DNA from: JAEHDI01 sp035455185
GTDB taxonomy: Bacteria > Acidobacteriota > Terriglobia > Bryobacterales > Bryobacteraceae
NCBI GenBank assembly: GCA_035455185.1
Contig: DATIFQ010000336.1
Location: 1 to 30,878 of the forward strand
Direction: 5' to 3'
DNA: 30,878 nt
Below the pieces are notes generated by a model that was not told the DNA's origin, ran no database searches, and saw nothing but the letters and a program-made list of their open reading frames with translations. Of this stretch, positions 16,563 to 25,500 are shown piece by piece. Positions within the stretch are counted from its first letter, which is position 1. Every line of letters begins with the position of its first letter. Position numbers and translations under genes: made by a program.

Positions 16563-17582
16563 GTGTCGAAGAAGCTCACGGCACACGTGAAAGCGGCGGG
16601 TTGAGCGTCCAAGCTGAGTCCAAAGGTTTTGGACCAGGTGCTCGCGCGGCTCCCACGCGTGGCGAATGAAAACGTGCTGGTCGGGTTTGATACGTCGGAT
16701 GACGCCGGCGTGTACAAGCTGACGCCTGAGTGCGCCCTTGTGCAGACGGTCGATTTCTTCACACCGATCGTCGATGACCCTTACAACTTCGGCGCGATCG
16801 CGGCGGCAAATTCCCTGAGCGACGTGTATGCGATGGGGGGCAAGCCGGTCTCCGCGCTGTCGATCGTGGCCTATCCGGGGAAGGGGGACCTCGACGATCT
16901 GGAGCAGATCCTGAAGGGTGGTGCCGACAAGATTCACGAAGCGGGCTGCGTCGTCATCGGCGGGCACAGCATCACCGATGACGAGATCAAGTTCGGGTAC
17001 GCCGTCACGGGTGTCGTGCATCCCGACAGGGTGAAGACCAACGGCGGAGCGCGCCCCGGGGATGCGCTTGTGTTCACCAAACGAATCGGCACCGGAGTGA
17101 TTTCGACGGCGCTGAAGCGCGGCATCGCCCGGGAGGAAGACGTTCGCGTGTCCGTCGAGTCTATGCTTGCGCTGAACCGATCCGCCTGCGAGGCGATGCT
17201 CGAGTTCGACGTTCATTCCTGTACGGACGTCAGTGGTTTTGGACTCATCGGGCACGCGCGCGAGATGGCGCTGGCCGGGGGCGTGACGCTGGAGTTACAG
17301 GCGGAAGCGGTGCGATTCCTGCCGGGCGCGGTCGAATACGCCAGAGCCGGAGCGATCCCCGGCGGTCTCAAGAACAACCGTGAGTTCGCCTCGTGCGTGG
17401 TCGAGAAAACCCGGCCGATTTCGGACGAGATCGAGAATCTGCTTTACGACCCCCAAACCTCCGGAGGACTGCTTATCGCCATGCCGGATGACGATGCGGC
17501 CCGCTTCATCACAAAGTGCGAGTACGCTTACCGAATCGGCCTGGTGCTCGCACGGCAGGAGAAGGCAATCCGGCTGGCGTAA
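16563..17582 (+). CDS. selD: Selenide, water dikinase (selenophosphate synthetase), itself a selenoprotein
   Basis: SelD makes selenophosphate from selenide and ATP, the selenium donor for selenocysteine and selenouridine. A 339-aa frame runs from GTG 16563 to 17582 if the in-frame TGA at 16602-16604 (codon 14) is read as selenocysteine. The N-terminus then reads KKLTAHVKAAG-U-ASKLSPK, placing Sec exactly at the catalytic Cys, three residues before the essential Lys (U-x-x-K). Further family motifs are GFDTSDDAGVY, ANSLSDVYAMGGKP, VIGGHSITDDEIKFGYAV and DPQTSGGLLIA. A SECIS-like hairpin follows the TGA. Without readthrough the gene would appear to start at TTG 16629 and lack its active site. 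No clear ribosome-binding site precedes GTG 16563, so coupling to tonB 16 bp upstream is likely. Length matches ordinary SelD. Confidence 0.92.
16603..16642 (+). promoter_or_regulatory. Bacterial SECIS-like hairpin in selD
   Basis: GTCCAAA (16618-16624) and TTTGGAC (16628-16634) form a perfect 7-bp stem with the loop GGT. The loop begins 20 nt past the UGA, within the spacing expected for bacterial SECIS elements, and has the required G at its start. GAGC (16603-16606) can also pair with GCTC (16639-16642), closing a base that includes the UGA. It would recruit SelB with Sec-tRNA during translation. Confidence 0.8.
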
Positions 17583-17601
17583 AACCGGCTACGATATCGG
17601 G

Positions 17602-19164
17602 GTGCGCATCCTCCTCGTCTCCCTCGCTTGCTTCGCAGTAGCCGGCGCTGTTTCCGCCGGGACACTCTCGGTCAAGATCCTCGACGAGAACGGCTCCCCC
17701 GCCCCGGCGCGCGTCTATCTGACAGACTCCTCCGGGCAGTTGCAGGTTCCGGCCGGTATGATCGTCTATAAGAGGACTCGAAATGTGTCGGAGGAACATT
17801 TCGTTCCGCCCTCCGGAGCCTTCAAGATCGATCTGCGGTCCGGCGTGTACCATCTCGTCGTCGAGCGCGGGAAGGAGTATCTGCCGGCCGGCGAGAATAT
17901 CCGCGTATCCGGCGGCGCCGCCGAGAAAACCGTCCGCTTGCGCCGGTGGGTCCGGATGACGGATCGCGGCTGGTACTCGGCGGATATGCACATCCACCGG
18001 CCATTACTCGATCTCGGCGCGATCATGGAGGCCGAGGACCTCAACTTCGCCGTCAACATCACCCGCTGGCGGGTCGGCGACAGGGAGATTGCCGAAGATC
18101 CGGAGCTGGATGCGTTCCTAGCAAAGAGCGACGCCAACGGTGCGATGAAATCCGCGAACGAGCGCTGGTTCACGGTACTGAACGAGGAGCTCGAGCCGCC
18201 AGAAAGCGCGCTCCTCGTCTCCCGCATGGGCAAAGTGCGAAGCACCCTCGAGTATCCGATGGCGGCGTACGGCCGTGCGCTGCGGCAGCGCGGTGCGCTG
18301 GTCGATTCCGAAAAGGCGACGTCGCTTGAGCTTCCGGCGATTGCGGCGCTAGGCGGCTGCGAGACGGTCGGCCTTGCCAACAACCATCTCTGGCGGTCCG
18401 GTTCCTTCCCCGGTGCATGGGGCGCGTGGCCGGACCGGATGATGCGTGCATACCCGGCCGATTGCAGCGGTTTTGCTCTGGCGGGTTTCGAGATGTACTA
18501 CGCCTTGCTCAATGCGGGCCTGCCGCTGAAGCTGTCGGCCGGCAGCGCCAACGGCGTGCATCCGGTGCCGCCCGGATGGAGCCGGATCTACGCGCACCTG
18601 GACGGCGAGTTCACGGTCGAGCGATGGTTCGAGGCCGTGCGGGCTGGCCGCACCTTCGTCACCACCGGACCGATGCTGCTTCTCACCGTGAATGGCCTCG
18701 GGCCCGGCCAGGAGCCTCGCGGCGCGAAGTTTCCAATGAAGGCAAAGGTCAACGTCACGGTGCTTTCACCCGACCCGGTACGGGAAGTGGAACTTGTAGT
18801 GAACGGCGATGTGCGCAAGTTGCCGCTCCGCGGTTCCGGAATGACGTGGTCCGGGGCGAGCGATCTTGAACTTACAACCACCACGTGGATCGCCGCCCGC
18901 TGGATGTCCGGTGGCGACAAGGTGTGCGGCGTGGCGCACACGGCGCCGGTCCTGTTTCGGAACGGCTCGCAACCGGTTTTCGTCCGCCGCACCGAGGCGG
19001 AGTATCTTGTGAAGGCCGTCGAACGCCTGATCGACGATGTGAAAGCCGGACGCAAAGGTCCAGGCGACGCCATTCCGATGATCGTCACGCCGACCCCGGT
19101 AGTCCGCGAGCAAACGCTCGGGTTGCTCGAGCAGGCCCGGGACTTCTATCGCGGCAAGCTGTAG
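17602..19164 (+). CDS. Secreted CehA/McbA-type PHP metallohydrolase domain protein
   Basis: A 520-aa protein starting at GTG 17602, 19 bp after selD. A Sec signal peptide covers residues 1-20 (ILLVSLACFAVAGAVSAG). An N-terminal carboxypeptidase-regulatory-like beta domain follows (about 21-113). The PHP-type metallohydrolase region begins with WYSADMHIH (124-132), the metal-binding start of the CehA/McbA family. It includes GLANNHLW, and AGSANGVHPVPPGW, and ends with a beta-rich region (VNVTVLSPDPVREVELVVNG). CehA and McbA hydrolyse carbaryl, but most family members are uncharacterised phosphoesterases or carbohydrate-linked enzymes. The frame is open back into selD (17380), but those codons are a shadow of selD and the signal peptide fixes the GTG start. 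No clear ribosome-binding site is seen. Confidence 0.82.
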   Translation: MRILLVSLACFAVAGAVSAGTLSVKILDENGSPAPARVYLTDSSGQLQVPAGMIVYKRTRNVSEEHFVPPSGAFKIDLRSGVYHLVVERGKEYLPAGENIRVSGGAAEKTVRLRRWVRMTDRGWYSADMHIHRPLLDLGAIMEAEDLNFAVNITRWRVGDREIAEDPELDAFLAKSDANGAMKSANERWFTVLNEELEPPESALLVSRMGKVRSTLEYPMAAYGRALRQRGALVDSEKATSLELPAIAALGGCETVGLANNHLWRSGSFPGAWGAWPDRMMRAYPADCSGFALAGFEMYYALLNAGLPLKLSAGSANGVHPVPPGWSRIYAHLDGEFTVERWFEAVRAGRTFVTTGPMLLLTVNGLGPGQEPRGAKFPMKAKVNVTVLSPDPVREVELVVNGDVRKLPLRGSGMTWSGASDLELTTTTWIAARWMSGGDKVCGVAHTAPVLFRNGSQPVFVRRTEAEYLVKAVERLIDDVKAGRKGPGDAIPMIVTPTPVVREQTLGLLEQARDFYRGKL

Positions 19165-19216
19165 TCGCGGTCCGCTCGTGGTCGAGCCCGGAACGATATC
19201 CTAAGTTTGAAACTAC

Positions 19217-20362
19217 ATGTCATCGATCACTCGACGAGAAGCACTCGGCATGTTCGCCGCGTTCGCGGGCGAGCCTGTTTCGGCGGACCAAATTCGGAGG
19301 CGCCTGCCGAAAGACACTCCTTCCGGAGTCGCCGCCATCCTCGCGGCAACGCTGAATTCGGACCCCGCCTCGCACAACACCGACTGGTTCGGTACCCTTC
19401 TGATGAAAGGACTGCTTGAGTGGGGCCGGCGTTATGTCCCGGAGGCAGGCCCATTCGCGCGGACGTGGCTCGAAGCGCATCTCAACAGGGACACTGTAAG
19501 CCCGTATAGCGGCCACAGGTCCCGGCCCGCTCGTGCCGGCGGCGTTCCGATTACGACGTACGCCGGACAGTTCGGACTCTGCTTCCCGTGCTACGAGATC
19601 TACACACAGTCGAAGGACGAGCGCGCTCGCAGAGTCTGCATCGAGCTTGCCGACATTATCCTGCATGAAGTCGCGCGCAACCGGTTCGGACTCGTGGCGC
19701 ACGACGACACCGCGGAGTTCGCAATCCCGGACACCTGCTACTTCGCGGTGAGCGCTTTGATTCTTGCGTCGGCGCTCGACCGGACGGGCGGCGCGGTATA
19801 TCGCCGCCAGGCGGTCTTTCAGCTTCGCACGTACACGGATACGTTCCTCATGCCGGACACGGGCCTGGCGAAGACAATTCTCCTCAAAGACGGTCTCGGA
19901 AAGACTTACTGGACACGTGCGACCGGATGGCTTCTCTGGTCGATCACCAGCGTGCTTGGCCACCTGCCGCCGGAAGATCCGGCGTTCGCCGGGTTTGTGC
20001 GGGATGCCCGGAAGCTCGCGGACGGCATCTCAAGGGTGCAGGACGAGAGTGGCGGCTTACGCCTGTTCTTGAATGAACCGGACAGCCCGCTTGAAACTAC
20101 CGGGACCGCCATGTGCGCCATGGGCCTTCACGAGGCGATTCGCAGGCGGTGGCTGCCGGCGTCTTACACGCCGGTGGTGGAGCGCGCCTGGAAATACGTC
20201 ACCGGGAACATCACCCCGGAGGGCGACATCCGGCGCGCTTACACGGGCTGGGCTGTCCCCGCCGAAAATCACGAAGTGGAACTCGATCAGCGCAAAATGG
20301 GCTGGATCCCAGGCTTCATCCTCAGCACCGCTTACGAGCTTACGGCAGCGGGAAGAACGTAA
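19217..20362 (+). CDS. GH88/GH105-like unsaturated uronyl hydrolase
   Basis: A 381-aa protein with an alpha/alpha-barrel pattern typical of unsaturated glucuronyl and rhamnogalacturonyl hydrolases. Visible signatures are the Asp-containing AIPDTCYFAVSALI (catalytic candidate Asp172), YWTRATGWLLWSI (231-243), equivalent to the family's W-x-R-x-x-G-W, and SPLETTGTAMCAMGLHEAIR. These enzymes hydrate the 4,5-unsaturated uronic acid left at the end of oligosaccharides by polysaccharide lyases. The N-terminus SSITRREALGMFAAFAG has an RR motif and a short hydrophobic part, so Tat export is possible but weak. ATG 19217 lies 52 bp past the PHP gene; its ribosome-binding site is poor. The heparinase II/III-like gene of the neighbouring operon could supply its substrate. 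Confidence 0.85.
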   Translation: MSSITRREALGMFAAFAGEPVSADQIRRRLPKDTPSGVAAILAATLNSDPASHNTDWFGTLLMKGLLEWGRRYVPEAGPFARTWLEAHLNRDTVSPYSGHRSRPARAGGVPITTYAGQFGLCFPCYEIYTQSKDERARRVCIELADIILHEVARNRFGLVAHDDTAEFAIPDTCYFAVSALILASALDRTGGAVYRRQAVFQLRTYTDTFLMPDTGLAKTILLKDGLGKTYWTRATGWLLWSITSVLGHLPPEDPAFAGFVRDARKLADGISRVQDESGGLRLFLNEPDSPLETTGTAMCAMGLHEAIRRRWLPASYTPVVERAWKYVTGNITPEGDIRRAYTGWAVPAENHEVELDQRKMGWIPGFILSTAYELTAAGRT

Positions 20363-20576
20363 GACCGAGTTACAGCCAGTTCTAAGAGACTCGCGGTCTG
20401 AGACGCCGGCCCATCGATGCTGGCTCGAATGTAAAAACCCGTCGTCAAATGTTAACTCTTGCAGGTAAGTATTGCTCGTGCGCGCCGTTTCTGGTGTACT
20501 TATGCGAAGAGTGGCGATCCGGCTGTCTGCGGAAGCCGGAAGCAATCAGCTACGTTCACTCTCTCTGGGGGAAACG

Positions 20577-21203
20577 ATGCGAAAGGTTTTTGCTGTTGTC
20601 TCATTGGGGCTGGCCGTTCTGCCGCTGCTGCTGCACGGCCAGACGACGGAGACGCAACGGTTTCAGGCGTTGATGAGCTCGACGCAGGAGAACAGCGCGG
20701 CGTTAGTCGGGTACCAGGCGATGGGGAGTGCCGTTGTGGAGTTCTTCCTGAAGCGCGATGCACAGGGCGCTCTCCTGTCGGCCGTCACGGATTTCCGAAT
20801 CGAACACACGTTTGGCCAGGCGGAGACCGTGACTAACATGCACATTCACCGCGGAGCGGTAGGCTCTCCCGGACCGGTCGTCGTGCCCTCCCTTTTCGGC
20901 GCGGCAGTGGACGTGACCGCGGGTTCCGGCGCCTTTTTTCGCGCAGCGCAGACCACCGATCCTGTGATATTGGCGGTGATTGAGGAGATACTCGCCAATC
21001 CGGGCAGATTCTACGTCAATGTACACTCTCTGACGTTCCCTGGCGGTATTATGCGGGGGCAGTTGGAGAGGGATCCGGCTAGGGCGGCTGCCCGCAGGGA
21101 CGAGGCGCTGGCGGCAGAGATCGAGGGCATCAAGGAGTACGAGCTTCTTTCCGGCCGAATCCTCCGGCTGATCGGACTGCGAATGGGTGTCATTGCGCCC
21201 TAG
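20577..21203 (+). CDS. Secreted CHRD-domain protein
   Basis: A 208-aa protein. A signal peptide is clear at residues 1-21 (VFAVVSLGLAVLPLLLHGQ). Residues about 27-165 match the CHRD domain, first described in chordin: FQALMSSTQENS, then VTNMHIHRGAVGSPGPVVV and the closing FYVNVHSLTFPGGIMRGQL. In bacteria this extracellular beta domain has no assigned activity. The C-terminal 40 residues are charged and helical (RAAARRDEALAAEIEG). ATG 20577 is chosen because GGGGGAAA precedes it and the signal peptide begins there; the frame is open to 20472. About 210 bp separate it from the GH88/105 gene, so it is probably a separate unit. Confidence 0.87.
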   Translation: MRKVFAVVSLGLAVLPLLLHGQTTETQRFQALMSSTQENSAALVGYQAMGSAVVEFFLKRDAQGALLSAVTDFRIEHTFGQAETVTNMHIHRGAVGSPGPVVVPSLFGAAVDVTAGSGAFFRAAQTTDPVILAVIEEILANPGRFYVNVHSLTFPGGIMRGQLERDPARAAARRDEALAAEIEGIKEYELLSGRILRLIGLRMGVIAP

Positions 21204-21265
21204 TAGCCCTTATGCATGCCCTGGATCTCTGATACTCGCCTCGGGGCGGCCTTCGGCAAACGGCT

Positions 21266-21311
21266 CAGGTCTGGAGACCTGCCTACAGGGTGGCGCAGGA
21301 CTCCAGTCCTG
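21266..21311. repeat. Pair of 16-bp palindromes (REP-like)
   Basis: CAGGTCT-GG-AGACCTG (21266-21281) and CAGGACT-CC-AGTCCTG (21296-21311) each have perfect 7-bp arms around a 2-bp centre, and start exactly 30 bp apart. The two share the pattern CAGGwCT-nn-AGwCCTG. They lie in a 336-bp gap (21204-21539) that holds no gene I can support. This looks like a repetitive extragenic palindrome doublet rather than a single terminator. Confidence 0.6.
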
Positions 21312-21539
21312 TGGCGGCGCGCCTCGCCCGCTTGCGGCAACACCACGGGAACCGTCACGCGACCTTCACACGCTGGGGGCTAGCAGCAACGGGATCAACC
21401 CACTAAGGGAACCGGTCCCGCTTGCATGGAAACATCCTTCCTCCGTGCTCTCTGTGTCCTCTACGGTGAAAATTTGGATGTGAAATGACGCCGAGATCTG
21501 TGGCACGATGAACAAACGGCAGTGCACCGAGCCACACGG

Positions 21540-22517
21540 ATGCCGAAACGAACCACGATGTGCGGTTGCGTAGCTGTTGGCTGCGTCCTCTCCTGGGCTG
21601 GCCTTCGGGACGCAGCTCTTGCACAGCAAGAAAGCCCGCGAGAAAAGGTGCTTGTGCGGGCGACGAATCCTGATCCCAAAACCCTTCCTAGCTTGTATGT
21701 CTTCCAAAGGCCCCGGAACTATCCCAGGGACATGAGGAGCATGACCTTGGTCGCAAGCACGTTCCCGAACGTGCCGGATTTCACTTGCGACTCGTGGTGC
21801 TATGAAATCCCAGTAGACTTCACGGGCACCGCGGCGATTAGCGGTGGAAGGATCGAGCTTCGCCACCGGGTTCTCCGGTACCCGCAGGTGATCCTCGTGA
21901 CCACGGTGACACCTGAACCGGGGGCGGTCGAGTTCGTCGTTCGACCCGAGTTGGACAAGGGTGCGACGGGCGAGGTACCGGCCGGCCTGCTGCTCCCCAA
22001 CCTGTGCTGGCAACTGATACGCGCTCCCGCTTTTGCGAGCAAACCGGAGGCCTACCCCGAATTCGCGAAGCGTTGTTTCATTTTCACCGAAAAAGGCAGG
22101 ACGTTCTTAGGCAAAACTACTCGGCGGAATCTTCCCAATCGCCCTGAGTACGAGTCGATGAACAATCCAGTCTGGGCCCAGATGTACACGGCGGTGTGGA
22201 GCCGTTTTCCCTCCGTATTGCCGCGCTGGTCAGTTAACTTTCCAACTACCGTCTGGTCAGAGGCGAACAGCCCCGACCGCTATACGGCGCCGGTGATCGG
22301 AACCGTTTCCAGAGACGGCAAGTATCTGGCGGCGCTGGGAAACGGATCAGCGGAAACGATGTTGCAAGCGTTCCACGACTGCCTGCACAACAACCCTGAG
22401 TGGCTTCCGCCGGCCGCTCCGCCGGCGCAGCAGAGTTGGCGGCTCAAGATCTACGTGATGGAAAACGATCCCGAGGCGCTCCTCAAGCGCGTCGCGAAGG
22501 ATTTCCCCCGGCCGTGA
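21540..22517 (+). CDS. Exported protein of unknown function
   Basis: A 325-aa protein that I do not recognise. The N-terminus has a basic start and a short hydrophobic run ending in an A-x-A site (VAVGCVLSWAGLRDAALAQQ), so export is likely; a Cys in this run (VGC) gives a weak lipoprotein possibility. The mature part has several Cys and aromatic residues (FTCDSWCYEIPVDFTG, LLLPNLCWQLI) and is probably mostly beta. The start is uncertain: GTG 21522, ATG 21540 and ATG 21558 are in frame and none has a good ribosome-binding site. It is convergent with the second Oar-like receptor, with a strong GC hairpin between them. Confidence 0.65.
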   Translation: MPKRTTMCGCVAVGCVLSWAGLRDAALAQQESPREKVLVRATNPDPKTLPSLYVFQRPRNYPRDMRSMTLVASTFPNVPDFTCDSWCYEIPVDFTGTAAISGGRIELRHRVLRYPQVILVTTVTPEPGAVEFVVRPELDKGATGEVPAGLLLPNLCWQLIRAPAFASKPEAYPEFAKRCFIFTEKGRTFLGKTTRRNLPNRPEYESMNNPVWAQMYTAVWSRFPSVLPRWSVNFPTTVWSEANSPDRYTAPVIGTVSRDGKYLAALGNGSAETMLQAFHDCLHNNPEWLPPAAPPAQQSWRLKIYVMENDPEALLKRVAKDFPRP

Positions 22518-22554
22518 TACAGCCGCAAAGGACTGGGTCTCACCGGTACAGGGA

Positions 22555-22578
22555 GGCGGGCCGGTAACCCGGCCCGCC
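22555..22578. terminator. Strong hairpin between convergent genes (bidirectional terminator-like)
   Basis: GGCGGGCCGG and CCGGCCCGCC form a perfect 10-bp stem with the 4-base loop TAAC. It lies between the stop at 22517 and the convergent receptor stop at 22594. No T-run follows on either strand. The stem core is shared with the hairpin at 4334-4358. Confidence 0.6.
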
Positions 22579-22593
22579 CAAGAGTTTGAGTGG

Positions 22594-25500
22594 CTAGAAG
22601 TCCAACCTGAGACCGAACCGGGTTGTGCGTTCGCCGGATCCTTCGTGCGCAGAATACTGCTGGTTCTGCGTTTGCGTAATCAGGCCCCCCGCCCCGCTGT
22701 TTATCGTGGAGTTCGGGATGCCAAAATTCGGGTGGTTGAAGACATTGGTGAAGGTCGCCTCGGCTTGCAGCCTCCACTTTTCGCGCAGCCGGAACGCCTT
22801 AAAGAAACCGGCATTCATGGACCGGGTTCCGGGTCCGCGCAGGACGTTCACTCCGGAGTTGCCGAAGCGGCCGACCTGCACATCGGGCGTACCGTTGCCA
22901 TCCATGTCGCCTGGCACGCGGAACGCATTCTTGTCGAACCACATCGCGATGGTCGGGTCGCTCAGGTTTCCGTTTCCGATCCGGTCCGGACGGCCACCGC
23001 TGGTACCGGTGTTCGCCGGGTCATAGGTGGAGAAGGCCGGTGAGAAGTATCGCCCAGTCTGAAGCACACCGAAGGTCGAAATCGACCAGCCTCCGATGAT
23101 GTGGCTCAGGACACCCTCCCTCAGGAACTTCTGGTTCTTGCCGACGGGCAGGTCCCAGATCGAGTTGAAGACGAACCGGTGACGGCGCGTATAGGCGTTG
23201 TCCGCCCACTCGGGACGGTAATCGTAAGCGTTTTGGGCCCCCCAACCGGCTTCCCAGTCGTCGTGAGAATCGGTGAGGTTCTTCGCCCAGGTGTAGCCCA
23301 CCTGATACTGAAGACCTGCTTTGTACTTGCGTTCCGCCGAGAGCGTAAGACCGTTGTAGTAGGCGTTTAGCATGTTCTCTCTCCAGCCCGCCGAGCTCAA
23401 CTGCGGATACGGCCGCCGCGAGGCGCTGTACGGGGTCGTGCTCGGTACTAACTGGTTGAGGTTTCGGGACGCCAGAAGCTGGTGGGTCTTGCTGCCGACG
23501 TAAGCGGCCCGGAGGCCCATGTTCCCAATCTCCCGTTCGAGAGTCACACTCCACTGCTCTGTGTACGGAACCGCCGTATTCGGGTCTTGGCCGCTAAGGC
23601 TCGCCGTGCCGGCTTGGCTTAGTACCCTCGGGAACATGTCAGGCCACATCCAAAGCGCCTGACCGTTGGTGACCGCATTGATCGGCGAGCTTTCCGAGCC
23701 GTTGTACGGCCCGCCGACCATCGATCGCCAGAGCGCTGCCGTGTAGGTGTCATAGAAGAACCCGAAGCCGCCGCGCAAGACGGTCTTGTTGTCGGAGGTG
23801 AGCTTGTAGGCGAAGCCGAAGCGTGGAGCGAGGTTGTCCTTGTCCGTGTAGGCCAGCGTGCGCTCCGGCAACCCGGCTTCTTTTGCCGTGATGATGGGCA
23901 CCAGGTTACTTGCGACGAATCCCGAAAACAGCGCCGCTTTCGCCTGTTCGTTCGGAACCACCATCTTGCCCGTGTACGGATTGAAGCTGAAAATCCGGTC
24001 TTTCTCCTCCACGTAGGGCGGGTTCAACTCGTAGCGGATGCCGAAGTTCAACGTCAAGCGCGGATTCACCTTGAAGTCGTCCTGGAAAAAGAGAAACTTG
24101 TCCCAGTTGGTGCTGGTGAGCAGCACGAACCCAGCCGAGACGCGCGAGGCCGACCGTGGGATGCCGAACATGAAGTCCGCGTAACTGTAACCTGTGTAGT
24201 TGCCTGTGAAGGAGACGCTGCCGTAAGCCCGTGAAGGAGACTGGCCGAAGTTCTGGCCGTAGTTCCTCCAGACCTCGCCGCCCATCTTCAACGTGTGGCG
24301 GCCCCTGATGACCGACAGGTTGTCCTGCCACTGATCGACCCTCTCCGCACCGCGTTGATAATCGATCTGGCTGATGGTCTGGAAGTTCGAGATGTTGACG
24401 ATCGGGATCGCCTGGAGCTGCGGCAGGTCCGCCGGCAGGTTGGTCAGCCCCATTTCCTTAACCACGGTCGGGCCGTCCACGGGCCCGCTATAGGGGTTAT
24501 ACCCGCGGATCAGGCCATAACGGAATTCGTTGATGACTGTCGGGGAGAAGGTATGCGTGTCCGACAAGATGAGGTTGCGGGTCTGCCGGCGCTGCACGCG
24601 CGGCCCGACGGTCGGGAGGTTGCCTTCCCAGGTCCCGTTCGGCGCGCGCATTGCATCGAACCGGCCGAAAAACGAGTTCTTCGACGAGAACTGGTGATCG
24701 ATGCGGATATCGATCTGTTCCTTCCGCAAAGTCTGCTTAGCCTGGTCACGGAAATTGCTTACCACCATGTCCGGGTCTCCGAAGTTGACGTGCGGGTAGA
24801 ACCGCTCCTGTGTCTTCAAGGCGGCCGAATTGAGGAGCGACGCCGGAATCTTGTTGTTCTCGAATGGCAGGCCTGTGAGCGGGTTCTTGATCGTCACGCT
24901 CATCAGCTTGCCCGCCGAATCCTTCAGGACGGAGAAGTCGCCGGCTCTCATCCGGTCGGTCGGCAAGCTCAGGTTGAACAGCGCTGCCGTGTGCTGGTTG
25001 AAGCCCTCCAATCCGCCGGAGAAGAACGTCTTGTTCTTGAAGACCGGGCCAGTCACGGTGAACCCGTAGTCGTTGAGAACCGCGAATCCTACCCGGTTGG
25101 CGAAAGGGTTCCGAGCATTGAAGCCGGCGCTGTTGTAGTACCAGAAAGCGCTCCCGTGAACCTCGTTCCCGCCGCCCTTTGTAATGACTCCCACGTAACC
25201 GGGTGCTCCGAACTCAGCCGAGGTTCCGGAAACGTCGACCTTCACTTCCTGGATGAAGTCCATGGAAGGGTTGGCCGGCCCGACGATATTGCCGTACAAA
25301 ACTGAATTAGTCGTAATGCCGTCCACCGTGAAGTTGTTGACAGTATAACGGCTGCCGGAAAACGAGATTGAGAAGCCGGTGCCCATGGGTTGTACTCCAG
25401 GTACCAGCGACATGAAGTTGAACAGGAAGCTGTCCCAGTTGCCGCGCACGTTCATCGGCGCCTTCAGGTACTGCTCCTGCGTTTTGACGTCGGTGACGGT

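Noticed and set aside
16602..16604. TGA read as a nonsense mutation making selD a pseudogene
   Set aside because: The TGA falls exactly on the catalytic Cys position, the flanking frame is conserved on both sides and a SECIS-like hairpin follows, all of which favour selenocysteine.
21366..22013. Minus-strand frame of 215 codons
   Set aside because: It overlaps the exported protein at 21540-22517, which has a signal peptide, and crosses intergenic DNA.
24295..25305. Plus-strand open frame of 336 codons
   Set aside because: It is the antisense shadow of the second Oar-like receptor.
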